A stretch of 26,544 bases of DNA from NCBI GenBank assembly GCA_017889845.1, contig JAGGAJ010000007.1:1-26544 (forward strand). Reading direction: 5' to 3'. Numbering within the stretch: position 1 is the first letter of the stretch; the number at the start of each line of letters is the position of its first letter. Origin of the DNA: Deltaproteobacteria bacterium. Its GTDB lineage: Bacteria > Desulfobacterota > Deferrimicrobia > Deferrimicrobiales > Deferrimicrobiaceae. Below are positions 7,567 through 15,228 of this stretch, in pieces. The position numbers and the translations under genes are program-made. The notes below the pieces were generated by a model. The model searched no databases. It worked only from the letters and a program-made list of their open reading frames with translations, and was not told the DNA's origin.

Positions 7567-8373
7567 ATGGAAGACATCATCCTGAAAGCGCAGGACCTGT
7601 TCGCGGAGTTCGGAATCAGGGTTGCCACAGCGCTCCTGATCCTTGTCATCGGTCATTGGGTGGCGAAGTCCCTGCGGGATCTCACCGGAAAAATGATGGG
7701 GAAAAGCAACGTGGACGCCACGCTGATCAAGTTCGTCGGGAGCCTGGTGTATTTCGCGCTCCTGGCGTTCGTCGTCCTGGCAGCGCTGGCCCAGGTGGGG
7801 ATCCAGACCACCTCGTTCATCGCCATTATCGGGGCCGCAGGCCTCGCCGTGGGGCTTGCGCTGCAGGGCTCTCTCGCGAACTTCGCCGCGGGCGTGCTGA
7901 TGCTCGTCTTCCGACCCTTCAAGGTCGGAGATTACATCGAGGGGGCCGGTGTCGGGGGCATCGTCGAGGAGATCCGCATCTTCAACACCCTGCTCGTCAC
8001 CCTGGACAACAAGGCGATCATCGTCCCGAACGCGAAACTGACCGGCGACAACATCACGAACTACACGATGAAGGAGAATCGGCGCGTTGACCTGGTGTTC
8101 GCCGTCAGCTACGGGGAGGAAATCGAGAAGGTGAAGCGTGTGATCGTCGGGGTGCTGGAGAGCGACGCCCGCATCCTCAAAGATCCCTCGCCGACCGTCG
8201 CCGTCCTGGGGGTCGAAAGCGGTAGTGTCACCTTCGCCGTCCGCCCGTGGGTCCGGACGGAGGACTATTGGGATGTCTATTTCACCACGAACGAGAACAT
8301 GAAGAATCGGTTCGACGCGGAGGGGATCCAGATCCCGGTGCCTCGCCGGAACGTTCACCTGCTCCAGGCTTAG
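7567..8373 (+). CDS. mscS: Small-conductance mechanosensitive channel (MscS family)
   Basis: A 268-residue inner-membrane channel that opens under membrane tension to release solutes on osmotic downshock. Three transmembrane helices are seen at about residues 14-36, 57-78 and 82-112. The third carries the pore-lining Gly/Ala pattern IIGAAGLAVGLALQGSLANF and the following GVLMLVFRPFKVGDYIE, hallmarks of MscS. The soluble domain continues with the beta domain (LVTLDNKAIIVPNAKLTGDN) and the alpha/beta domain (VDLVFAVSYGEEIEKVK). Length is close to E. coli MscS (286). An AAAGGAG site precedes the ATG. It stands alone and is convergent with the CO dehydrogenase operon. Confidence 0.95.
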   Translation: MEDIILKAQDLFAEFGIRVATALLILVIGHWVAKSLRDLTGKMMGKSNVDATLIKFVGSLVYFALLAFVVLAALAQVGIQTTSFIAIIGAAGLAVGLALQGSLANFAAGVLMLVFRPFKVGDYIEGAGVGGIVEEIRIFNTLLVTLDNKAIIVPNAKLTGDNITNYTMKENRRVDLVFAVSYGEEIEKVKRVIVGVLESDARILKDPSPTVAVLGVESGSVTFAVRPWVRTEDYWDVYFTTNENMKNRFDAEGIQIPVPRRNVHLLQA

Positions 8374-8394
8374 CCCGAACATAACAAACGAAAA

Positions 8395-8429
8395 GCCCGC
8401 AAGCCCGCTACCGTAGCGGACCTGCGGGC
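8395..8429 (-). terminator. Terminator of the CO dehydrogenase operon
   Basis: GCCCGCA (8395-8401) pairs with TGCGGGC (8423-8429), enclosing a second stem CCGCTA/TAGCGG. On the minus strand the hairpin is followed by TTTTCGTTTGTT, the U-rich tract of an intrinsic terminator, so it serves the minus-strand operon ending at 8461. It may also stop MscS transcripts from the other side. Confidence 0.75.
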
Positions 8430-8460
8430 CACCGGACCGCGGGAACGGGAAAGTGCCGGG

Positions 8461-8625
8461 TCAGCCCTGATCGCGCTCGAGCACCGGGATCCACTTGCTG
8501 CCGCGGAAGACGCGAACCTCGTCCTGCGAGATCTTCAGGACGCCGGTGCCGTGGTACTCCATCAACTGCTGGATCTGCGCCTCGGAGACCCGGGTTCGGT
8601 CCGATATTCCCGCCTGGTAGAGCAC
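8461..8625 (-). CDS. Small unknown protein closing the CO dehydrogenase operon
   Basis: A 54-residue frame that overlaps the 3' end of cooC in another frame. It reads MLYQAGISDRTRVSEAQIQQ, then LMEYHGTGVLKISQDEVRVF and ends RGSKWIPVLERDQG. The composition (few Arg/Pro runs, alternating hydrophobic/polar pattern, a helix then two predicted strands) looks like real protein, unlike the two other frames here, which are Arg/Pro/Ser-rich. The GTG at 8625 is the first usable start after an in-frame TGA; an ATG at 8562 would give 33 residues. Neither has a clear ribosome site, so it would depend on translational coupling with cooC. Alternatively a frameshift links it to cooC as its true C-terminus. 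I do not recognise the family. Confidence 0.45.
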   Translation of the reverse strand: MLYQAGISDRTRVSEAQIQQLMEYHGTGVLKISQDEVRVFRGSKWIPVLERDQG

Positions 8626-9389
8626 GGCAGGGATCGGAACGACCGAAGCGCCTCTTCTTCAAACGTTGGATCCGTGAAGTCGAACACTCCGGTCCCCTCC
8701 AGATCCCTTTGCGCCAATTCTTCATGGTGGGGGAAAACGAGGGCCAGGGGAATGCAGGCATCGCGCAATGCGCGTTCGAGCGCTTGGCGGTTTTCCGGCC
8801 GGACCTTGTTGGCGACGACCTGGATACTCCGCACCCCGAGCGAAGCCGCCATGGCAAGGATCCGCCGCGCCGTGTCCAGCGAACGCATCCCCGGTTCCAC
8901 CACGATCCACAATACATCCAGTCCTTCGACCATCGCGCGCCCGAACGACTCGAGCCCCGCCTCGAGGTCGAGGACGAGTGACTCGTTCTCGCCGAGGATC
9001 AACCGGCGAATGAGCGCCTTGACGAACGCCGACTGGGGACAGAAACACCCCTCCCCCGCCGCCTCGATCGTACCGACGGGGAGGAGAAACACGCGTTCCG
9101 TCCGCTCGAGGGCGAACTTCTCCGCGATGTCCGACACGTTGGGGTTGAGGAGAAACATCCCCCCCGGCTCTCCCGTGGACCCGGTCCGCTCGGCAATCAA
9201 CTCCTTCCGGTGGACGATCGGGGGAGCCGCTCCGGGCGGGAACCCGAGAGCGGTCGCAAGGTTCGGGTCGGAGTCGAGGTCCACCAGGAGGACCTTTTGT
9301 CCGGCGCGGGAGAGGATCCCGGCCAGAAGGGCGCAAAGGGTGGTTTTCCCGGCGCCACCCTTCCCGGCGACGGCGACCTTCAGACCCAC
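8562..9389 (-). CDS. cooC: CO dehydrogenase nickel-insertion ATPase CooC
   Basis: A 275-residue MinD/ParA-type P-loop ATPase that drives nickel insertion into the C-cluster of CO dehydrogenase. Start GTG 9389 overlaps the preceding flavoprotein stop by 10 bases and has a GAGG behind it. Residues 7-17 (VAGKGGAGKTT) are the deviant Walker A motif with signature Lys10 and Lys15; DLDSDPN at 37-43 is switch I; Cys115-x-Cys117 in GEGCFCPQS is the CooC CxC pair that binds metal at the dimer interface; VVANKVRPEN (191-200) is the base-recognition loop. The last 25 or so residues (from about 250) are Arg/Ser/Pro-rich and unlike the family, and a better-looking frame overlaps them, so a frameshift near 8650 is possible. 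Confidence 0.9.
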   Translation of the reverse strand: MGLKVAVAGKGGAGKTTLCALLAGILSRAGQKVLLVDLDSDPNLATALGFPPGAAPPIVHRKELIAERTGSTGEPGGMFLLNPNVSDIAEKFALERTERVFLLPVGTIEAAGEGCFCPQSAFVKALIRRLILGENESLVLDLEAGLESFGRAMVEGLDVLWIVVEPGMRSLDTARRILAMAASLGVRSIQVVANKVRPENRQALERALRDACIPLALVFPHHEELAQRDLEGTGVFDFTDPTFEEEALRSFRSLPCSTRREYRTEPGSPRRRSSS

Positions 9390-10624
9390 CCGCGTGCCTC
9401 GGCGAGGAACGGGGGAACCAGGCCGAGGCCGGTGGAAACCCGGAGGCCCTGGCGAAGCCACGCTGCATCCACCCGCTTGAGAACAACCGGGACCAGGCCG
9501 CGAAGATCTTCGGGCCTGCCGACGAACTGGAACCCCGTGATGCCGGGCCCGTCCATCGTCACCCGAAGGAAGCTTTCCCCTACCCGGAAATCCTCGTGCC
9601 CCGACCCTTCGACGTCGCCGGCGACCGCCCCGAGGACCGACCCGATTTTCGCCACGTTCCCCACAAAAAGCGGGGGACACGAAACGCTCTCCCCCGCGAT
9701 GTTCCTCGCCGCGACCTCCGCCTGCTGCCTGGCGTTCACGATCAACTGGCCCGGTTCCGTCCTTCCGGTCAACGTCCCGAACCGGATCACGTCCCCTGCG
9801 GCGTAGACGCCGGGGTGCCGGGTTTCCAGACGGGCGTCCACGGGAATCCCGTCCGCACGGTCGCCCCACTCCCCTTCGAGGAATTCCGTGTTGGGGACGA
9901 CGCCGGTGGCGAGCACCACGAAATCGCAGGGCAGGACGGTTCCGTCGGAAAGGTGGAGGGCCTCGGCATTTTCCCTGTCCGTCGCCACCCGGGCGACGGT
10001 CCGGCCGGCGAGGACGGAGAGGTCACCTTCGGCTTCGAGATGCGGGCGAAGTTTCGCAGCCACTTCGTTCTGGAGCATCGTGGGCAGGATCTCCGGGGCG
10101 ATATCGACCACCGTGATCCGGGCGCCCGCGCGCTTCAACGCCTCCGAGAGGAGCACGCCGATCCGGCCCGCGCCGACGATCACGATCCGGGCGCCTTTTT
10201 TCCCCAACGCGCGGCGGAGCGATACGGCATCCCCAATCCTCCGCATGGAACGCACATTCCCGAGTTGCCCGAACAGGTCGCGGAGTTTCCCGGGGACGAA
10301 CACGCGCGCTCCCGTGGCGATCAGCGCTTTGTCGTAACGGATCTCCTCCCCGCTCGCAAGGACCGCCGTTCTCGCATCCGGGAGGAACCGTACGACTGCG
10401 TCGGCGGAACGGACCTTGCCGGCCGGCCCGCCGCTCTCTCCTTCGGGGAGGTAGAGGTCCTCCGGGTTCCTCTCGCCCGCCGCCAGTTCCGGTAGAAGGT
10501 GGCGGCAGTAGGCGGGATGCTCCTCGTCGGAGACGCGGACCACCTCGAAACGCCCGAGCCCGGCAAGCGCTTCCGCCGCGCGGGAGCCGGCGTACCCGTT
10601 CCCGACGATCAGCACGCGCTCCAT
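9380..10624 (-). CDS. FAD/NAD(P)-dependent oxidoreductase of the CO dehydrogenase operon
   Basis: A 414-residue flavoprotein of the pyridine nucleotide-disulphide oxidoreductase fold. The N-terminal FAD-binding motif is VLIVGNGYAGSRAAEAL (residues 4-20); the second Rossmann motif for NAD(P)H is IVIVGAGRIGVLLSEAL (147-163); VYAAGDVIRF is the C-terminal FAD contact; ALIATGARVFVPG is the typical ATG motif. No redox-active CxxxxC pair follows the FAD motif, so it is an electron-transfer reductase of the ferredoxin/rubredoxin or NADH-oxidase type rather than a disulphide reductase. Lying between cooS (24 bases away) and cooC (overlap), it most likely moves electrons between CooF and NAD(P)H. Such oxidoreductases occur in other CO dehydrogenase clusters. 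A GGGGGGAGGGA site precedes the ATG. Confidence 0.9.
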   Translation of the reverse strand: MERVLIVGNGYAGSRAAEALAGLGRFEVVRVSDEEHPAYCRHLLPELAAGERNPEDLYLPEGESGGPAGKVRSADAVVRFLPDARTAVLASGEEIRYDKALIATGARVFVPGKLRDLFGQLGNVRSMRRIGDAVSLRRALGKKGARIVIVGAGRIGVLLSEALKRAGARITVVDIAPEILPTMLQNEVAAKLRPHLEAEGDLSVLAGRTVARVATDRENAEALHLSDGTVLPCDFVVLATGVVPNTEFLEGEWGDRADGIPVDARLETRHPGVYAAGDVIRFGTLTGRTEPGQLIVNARQQAEVAARNIAGESVSCPPLFVGNVAKIGSVLGAVAGDVEGSGHEDFRVGESFLRVTMDGPGITGFQFVGRPEDLRGLVPVVLKRVDAAWLRQGLRVSTGLGLVPPFLAEARGWV

Positions 10625-10648
10625 CCGGTCCCTCCCCCCTGGTCCCGG

Positions 10649-12580
10649 TCAGGCCTGCGGGAGACCCAGGGCCTGGCGCTTCTCGCGGATGTGGGCCATG
10701 ATGCCGGCCGCGGCGCCGTCCGGCGTGGCGGCCACCAGGGCCTTCCCGCCGTTGATCCCGGGAAGCTTCTCCGTCAGAACCGAGACGGCGAACGGGCTCC
10801 CGAATATCCTTGGCGCCGGCGCCACGTGGACGAGAATGCCCGCCGACAGGAAGAAGCTCCCGATGGAGATCGCCTTCTCGGTGATGAACTCCGGCGCCGA
10901 TCCGGCCACGGGGAGCTGGCTGATCTCCACGCCCAGTTTCCCCGCCAGGGCGGCCAGCAGATCGTAGATCCGGGAGTTGTCCACGCAAGACCCCATGTGG
11001 AGAACAGGGGGCAGGGGGCCGCCCAGCCCCGCCGCATGCCCGATGGCGGTGAGGACTTTTTTGAGCCGCGGGCCGGCGTATTTTTCCGTGGCCTCTCCGG
11101 TCAGGAACCCCGCCTGGGCGAGGATGTGATTCACGCACCCCGTGGTCACGACGAGCACGTTGTTCCGGAGCAGCAAGGCGACCATCTTTTCCGTCATCGC
11201 ACTGTCCCGCAGCTTCGGGTTCGGACAGCCGACGACGCCCACCGCCCCCGCGATATCCCCGGAAGCCACCGCGTCGATGACCGGCTTCAGGGGATCTTCC
11301 CGGTTCACGGCGGACAAAACGGCGACCAGCGACTCGACCGAGATCCCGGTCAGGAGGCTGGCGGACGCCTCCGGGATCTGCACCCGGATGCCGGAGGACT
11401 TGCGGTCCCTGTACGCTGCGATCGCGTGCCGCACGATCTCCTGCGCCTTTTCGTCCGCCCGGTCCGCGCGGAAATCCACGTGGATCGCCTCCGGGTGCTT
11501 CACGAACGGGACGGTGGTGATGAACCGGGTCTTGTAGCACTTCGCGATCGCGGGGAGGGAAGGCCAGATGCACTGCATGTCGACCACCATCGCGTCGATG
11601 GCGCCGGTGGCCAGGAACAGCTCCGTCTGCGCCTCGTGCCCGGCGTACGGAACGCCGTACCGCATCACCAGCTCGTTCCCGATGCAGCAGATCCCCACCA
11701 CGTTGATCCGCTCGGCGCCGGCCTCCTTCGCCTCCTTCTCGAGCCGATCGGCCCACTCCGCCACTTTGGAGGCCAGGATCGGGTTGTGGCCGTGGCAGGC
11801 GATGTTGACCTGCCCCTCCTTGAGGACGGAATAGTTCGCGGAGACGACCTTGGGCGCGGGGATCCCGAAGATGACGTCGGACAGGTCGGTGGCCAGCATG
11901 AGGCCCGCGAAGTTGTCCACCATCCCCATGCGGAGGGTGGCGACCCACAGGTTGAGCGGGTCCGCGTCGTTCCCCATCGACGTCCGGTGCATCGCCGTCT
12001 CGATCTCGTTGTGGGGGTTGGAGACGATCAGCCCCAGCCTCTCCCACTTCTCGTACTCCGTCTTCGAGGCCCGCGCGCGGATCCAGTTCATCGGCTGGCC
12101 GTCCTGCCGCCCGAAGTCCTCGAGCGCCTTCCTCGCCACGTCGGCGGCCACCGCATTGACGGGGCGTCCGTCGACCGGCACGCCCAGCTTCCCCGCCAGG
12201 GCCAGGAGCTTCCCCTCCTCCCGGATCCGGTACCCCGGCGCCCTCCCCTCCGCGATCTCGAGCAGGAGGATGGCGAGCTCCCTCGCGTGGCCGGCGTGGG
12301 AGGAGGCGCCGCCCGTCGCCGCCCGGAGGAAATTCCGCGCCACGATGACGTCGGGAGTCGCCCCGCAGACGCCCAACCGCGGCCCCTGGCCGAACGGGTC
12401 GATCCGGCAGGGCCCCATGTAACACATCACGCAACATGTGCCGAGCTCGCCGAACGCGCACTCGGGCATCATCTTCCGCAGTCGGTCCGAGACGAGCTCC
12501 ACGCCGTCTCGCTCCGCCTTGCGGGCGAGATCCGCGTCGCCGGGATTCTTATAGGGGAGTCCCTCCACCGAGTTACCCAC
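10649..12580 (-). CDS. cooS: Anaerobic Ni-Fe carbon monoxide dehydrogenase, catalytic subunit CooS
   Basis: A 643-residue enzyme that interconverts CO + H2O with CO2 + 2 H+ + 2 e-. N-terminal cysteines in CAFGELGTCCVMCYMGPCRI (Cys41, 49, 50, 53, 58) and Cys72 supply the D- and B-clusters. C-cluster ligands are all visible in order: the His of NIACHGHNP, Cys in VVGICCIGNE, Cys in VVDMQCIWPS, Cys in GVVGCPNPK, Cys in VTTGCVNHI and Cys in LHMGSCVDNS, so the active site appears complete. SSHAGHARE holds conserved proton-path histidines. The length matches monofunctional CooS (about 630-640), and no acetyl-CoA synthase genes are present. The GTG start overlaps the cooF stop by 8 bases and uses GAGGAG inside cooF, so the two are translationally coupled. 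Confidence 0.97.
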   Translation of the reverse strand: MGNSVEGLPYKNPGDADLARKAERDGVELVSDRLRKMMPECAFGELGTCCVMCYMGPCRIDPFGQGPRLGVCGATPDVIVARNFLRAATGGASSHAGHARELAILLLEIAEGRAPGYRIREEGKLLALAGKLGVPVDGRPVNAVAADVARKALEDFGRQDGQPMNWIRARASKTEYEKWERLGLIVSNPHNEIETAMHRTSMGNDADPLNLWVATLRMGMVDNFAGLMLATDLSDVIFGIPAPKVVSANYSVLKEGQVNIACHGHNPILASKVAEWADRLEKEAKEAGAERINVVGICCIGNELVMRYGVPYAGHEAQTELFLATGAIDAMVVDMQCIWPSLPAIAKCYKTRFITTVPFVKHPEAIHVDFRADRADEKAQEIVRHAIAAYRDRKSSGIRVQIPEASASLLTGISVESLVAVLSAVNREDPLKPVIDAVASGDIAGAVGVVGCPNPKLRDSAMTEKMVALLLRNNVLVVTTGCVNHILAQAGFLTGEATEKYAGPRLKKVLTAIGHAAGLGGPLPPVLHMGSCVDNSRIYDLLAALAGKLGVEISQLPVAGSAPEFITEKAISIGSFFLSAGILVHVAPAPRIFGSPFAVSVLTEKLPGINGGKALVAATPDGAAAGIMAHIREKRQALGLPQA

Positions 12581-13157
12581 GGGTCATCTCCTCTCTCATC
12601 CTCAGGATCGTTTCCATGGGGGACGGAACCCCTCCTTCGAGCTCGCTCCCCCGCCGGAGCGCCGCGGCTTCCCGCGCTGCGGTTGCCGCGGTCTTCTCCC
12701 GCGCCACGTCCTCGACCTCCCGGAAGGCCAGGGCCCCTGTCGGGCAGGAGGCGGAACAGGCCGGTTCCCGCCCCTCCGCAAGCCGATCCACGCACCCATC
12801 GCACTTGTGGACGCGCTTGCGGTCGAAGCTGAGGCGGATCGCACCGTAGGGGCAGACCAGGACGCAGGAGAAACAGCCGATGCACCGCGTGTCATCGACC
12901 AGGACGGCGTCGGTCGGCCGGTCCCGCCGGATGGCCCCCACCGGGCACCCCAGCAGGCACGGCGCGGTTTCGCAGTGGGCGCACTTCACGGGGACGTTCA
13001 CCCCCGGGGTCCAGGCAACGGCGAGGCGCGGGAGTGGCGGGGGGGACTCGAACAGGGCGGCGAGGAGTTCCCCGGATCGCGAGTGGCTGACAGAGCACTG
13101 TATTTCGCAGGTCCTGCAGGCGGTGCACTTCAGGGAGTCGTAGACAACTCGTCGCAC
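12573..13157 (-). CDS. cooF: CooF-type four-cluster ferredoxin
   Basis: A 194-residue iron-sulphur protein that takes electrons from CooS. Four [4Fe-4S] cysteine sets can be counted: Cys11/14/17/21, Cys59/62/67/71, Cys92/95/98/102 and Cys119/122/134/138, as in CooF and HycB-like subunits. The C-terminal 45 residues are charged and helical. The start is placed at GTG 13157 because AAGGAGG lies 9 bases upstream and MRRVVYDSLKCTAC fits the family's beginning; an in-frame TTG 13166 and GTG 13163 sit too close to that site. First gene of the operon, with a promoter candidate 67-95 bases upstream. Confidence 0.93.
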   Translation of the reverse strand: MRRVVYDSLKCTACRTCEIQCSVSHSRSGELLAALFESPPPLPRLAVAWTPGVNVPVKCAHCETAPCLLGCPVGAIRRDRPTDAVLVDDTRCIGCFSCVLVCPYGAIRLSFDRKRVHKCDGCVDRLAEGREPACSASCPTGALAFREVEDVAREKTAATAAREAAALRRGSELEGGVPSPMETILRMREEMTRG

Positions 13158-13223
13158 AGTCACCAACCTCCTTCCCGTCCGTTGTCGAGCGGAGGAAGAG
13201 CGGCACGCATCGTCTATTGCTTG

Positions 13224-13252
13224 ATTTTTCTCCTAACATCCCGCCTTGTCAA
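13224..13252 (-). promoter_or_regulatory. Candidate promoter of the cooF-cooS operon
   Basis: On the minus strand a perfect TTGACA (13252-13247) is followed after 17 bases by AAAAAT (13229-13224), a weak -10. Upstream of the -35 lie a perfect 10-bp palindrome CACCGCGGTG (13277-13286) and AAACGCGTTT (13313-13322), either of which could bind a regulator. No CooA-type TGTCA...TGACA site was found. The facing msrB gene starts at 13420. Confidence 0.45.
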
Positions 13253-13419
13253 CGTGAATAGGAAGGCAAAAACATGCACCGCGGTGACCTGCTCCCCGTG
13301 AGCGGGAAGGGAAAACGCGTTTCCGTTGCACCCGTCCGACCGGCCGCGTGCAACCCGGCACATCGCAGCGGAATCAAAAAAAGAGGAACTCCACCTGGCG
13401 AGGAGACGGAGGAAGGAAG

Positions 13420-14052
13420 ATGAGAGCGTTGCTGGAGCAACCGATGAGAAGGTCCGACTTCCTTAAGCTCGGTTTGGCCGTCGCGGGATCGTTTTTCCTT
13501 TGTCCGCACCTCCGTCGGGAGGGGACCCCGCTCGCGGAAGCCGCAGAGGGTACGGGCGCGCACGGAGGGGGAACGGAGGATACCATCAAGGTGTATTCCG
13601 TGGAGAAGAAGGAGTACGTCACAGTCGGGAAAGTGGTGAAGACGGATGCGGAGTGGAAGAAAGTGCTGGAGTTCGAGCAGTACGTTGTGACCCGGGAGAA
13701 AGGAACAGAGGAGCCGTATTCCGGGCAGTACGTCGATTCCCGCGAAAAGGGGGTCTACAGGTGCGTCTGTTGCGGGAACGACCTCTTCCTTTCCGACACG
13801 CAATACGATTCGGGGACCGGATGGCCCAGTTTCTACGCGCCCGTCGCCGAGGAGAACATCCGGCGCGTACCCGACAGCGCCCCGTCCAAGTCCCGCCCGG
13901 AGGTGTTATGCCGTCGATGCGATGCACACCTGGGCCACGTATTCCCGGACGGCCCGAAGCCAACCGGATTGCGGTACTGCATCAATTCGGCCGCCCTGGT
14001 GTTCTCCAGAATGAAATTGACAAGTGCTGGAACTCTCCTGAGCCTGAAATGA
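13420..14052 (+). CDS. msrB: Exported peptide-methionine (R)-S-oxide reductase MsrB
   Basis: A 210-residue protein that reduces the R-form of methionine sulphoxide in proteins. The catalytic domain occupies about residues 70-198: GWPSFYAP (134-141), zinc cysteines Cys115/Cys118 and Cys164/Cys167 (CRRC), and the catalytic Cys187 in GLRYCINSAAL. The N-terminus has a twin-arginine-like signal (MRRSDFLKLGLAVAGSFFL, residues 9-27), so the enzyme likely works in the periplasm, unlike the usual cytosolic MsrB. The ATG at 13420 follows GGAGGAAGG; an upstream in-frame extension to 13348 has no such support. It is divergent from the CO dehydrogenase operon and first in a run with two YciI-like genes. 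Confidence 0.93.
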   Translation: MRALLEQPMRRSDFLKLGLAVAGSFFLCPHLRREGTPLAEAAEGTGAHGGGTEDTIKVYSVEKKEYVTVGKVVKTDAEWKKVLEFEQYVVTREKGTEEPYSGQYVDSREKGVYRCVCCGNDLFLSDTQYDSGTGWPSFYAPVAEENIRRVPDSAPSKSRPEVLCRRCDAHLGHVFPDGPKPTGLRYCINSAALVFSRMKLTSAGTLLSLK

Positions 14053-14095
14053 AGCCACCCATCCCGGACCCATCCGAAGGAAAGGAGAATGACCC

Positions 14096-14542
14096 ATGCG
14101 ATTCATGATGGTGATGATTCCGCGGGTTTACCAACCCGATACCCCTCCAGGCGAGAAGGCGGGGGATGGATTCGCACCTCCCGCCGAAGCCGTCGCCAAA
14201 ATGATGAAATTCAACGAGGAACTTGCAAAAGCCGGAGCCCTCATCGCACTCGACGGGCTTCACCCGGGTTCAAAGGGTGCTCGCGTTTCGTTTGCCGGCG
14301 GGAAGCCCCAGGTTACCGACGGGCCATACATCGAGGCAAAGGAAGTGATCGGCGGCTATTGGATGATCGAGGCAAAATCGAAGGAAGAGGCAGTCGGATG
14401 GGCGAGGCGCTGTCCCGCTGCGGATGGGGATGTGATCGAGATTCGCCAGGTTTTCGAGGTATCGGACTTCCCTCAAGACGTCCGGAACGCAGCGGACAAC
14501 CCGACGGTACGCGCGCACGTCGAAAAGCGGAAAGCCTCGTGA
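14096..14542 (+). CDS. YciI-like (DGPF-domain) protein, first copy
   Basis: A 148-residue protein of the YCII/DGPF family, with the typical start MRFMMVMIPRVY, the central VSFAGGKPQVTDGPYIEAKE that contains the family's DGP(F/Y).E.KE motif, and GGYWMIEAKSKEEAVGWA. The fold is a dimeric alpha+beta barrel; biochemical function is largely unknown, and DGPF proteins often neighbour ECF sigma factors, though none is here. AAAGGAG precedes the ATG. It lies 43 bases after msrB and 22 bases before a second member. Confidence 0.88.
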   Translation: MRFMMVMIPRVYQPDTPPGEKAGDGFAPPAEAVAKMMKFNEELAKAGALIALDGLHPGSKGARVSFAGGKPQVTDGPYIEAKEVIGGYWMIEAKSKEEAVGWARRCPAADGDVIEIRQVFEVSDFPQDVRNAADNPTVRAHVEKRKAS

Positions 14543-14564
14543 CGCAGCGGGAAAGGACGGGATC

Positions 14565-14966
14565 ATGAAATACGTATGCCTTGGGTACTATGACGAAAAG
14601 AAGTGGGAAACGATGTCCGAAGGCGAGCGGAATGCGTTTATCGACCAGTGCTTCGCCTACGACGACGTTCTGCGGAAGAACGGAAACTTTGCCGGCGGGG
14701 AGGCGCTCCAAAGCGCCCGTACCGCAGCCACCCTGCGGTGGGTGAACGGCAAGGTTTCCGTCACCGACGGCCCGTTCGCCGAGGCGAAGGAGCAGTTGGG
14801 CGGAATCCTGGTGCTGGAAGCCAGTGACCTGAACCACGCCATCGAATTGATGTCGAAGCACCCCGGCGTGAAAGCAGGACCCTTCGAGATTCGCCCGGCC
14901 GAGGATTTATCGGCAATGGTGGCGGAAAGCGAGCGGCGGCGTTCCGGGGAAAGGAAGGCATCGTGA
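14565..14966 (+). CDS. YciI-like (DGPF-domain) protein, second copy
   Basis: A 133-residue paralogue of the preceding gene. It starts MKYVCLGYYDEKKWETMSEG and carries VSVTDGPFAEAKEQLGG, the canonical DGPF signature, then ILVLEASDLNHAIELMSKHP and the C-terminal EIRPAEDL. It is closer to the standard DGPF type than the first copy (DGPF rather than DGPY), so the two look like old paralogues. An AAAGGA site precedes the ATG. Its TGA overlaps the start of a truncated VOC-family reading frame. Confidence 0.88.
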   Translation: MKYVCLGYYDEKKWETMSEGERNAFIDQCFAYDDVLRKNGNFAGGEALQSARTAATLRWVNGKVSVTDGPFAEAKEQLGGILVLEASDLNHAIELMSKHPGVKAGPFEIRPAEDLSAMVAESERRRSGERKAS

Positions 14967-15139
14967 GTGTCCCGGGCATGTACGGCTTGTCGTGGCAGAT
15001 CGTACCCGCCGTCCTGGGCGAGATGATGAGCGATCCCGATCCCGCCAGATCCCAAAGGGTCATGGAGGCGCTTGTGAAGATGAAAAAGCTCGACCTGGCG
15101 GAATTGGAAAAAGCGTACGGGAAAACGAAGGCGGCATAG
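14963..15139 (+). pseudogene. C-terminal remnant of a VOC/PhnB-like protein
   Basis: A 58-residue frame from GTG 14963 that overlaps the YciI stop. It reads MYGLSWQIVPAVLGEMMSDP, then RVMEALVKMKKLDLAELEKA. I recognise this as the C-terminal end of PhnB-like VOC proteins (often labelled 3-demethylubiquinone-9 3-methyltransferase domain), where (W/Y)GLSWQ(V/I)VP...L..(L/M)(M/L).DPD..(R/K).QRVM.AM..M.K.D is strongly conserved. Full proteins are about 140-160 residues; the N-terminal metal-binding half is absent. PhnB-like and YciI genes are commonly adjacent, so an intact PhnB gene was probably here and lost its 5' part. Confidence 0.65.
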
Positions 15140-15169
15140 GCTGGAAGACCGGGCCATATATCGTGAGAA

Positions 15170-15197
15170 GAGGGCCATGGGTTGTCCCATGGCCCTC
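15170..15197. terminator. Perfect 12-bp hairpin between convergent genes
   Basis: GAGGGCCATGGG (15170-15181) pairs completely with CCCATGGCCCTC (15186-15197) around a TTGT loop. It lies between the end of the YciI/VOC run (15139) and the end of the convergent RRM gene (15229). There is no clear T-run, so efficiency is uncertain. Confidence 0.6.
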
Positions 15198-15228
15198 GGA
15201 GGAAACATCCCGGAGCGGTATCTGGCGA

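Noticed and set aside
10023..12832. Very long reading frames antisense to or out of frame with cooS (plus strand 10499-12832, minus strand 10023-12461)
   Set aside because: They are shadows of high-GC coding: rich in Arg, Gly, Pro and His, with no family motifs, while cooS and the flavoprotein explain the same bases fully.
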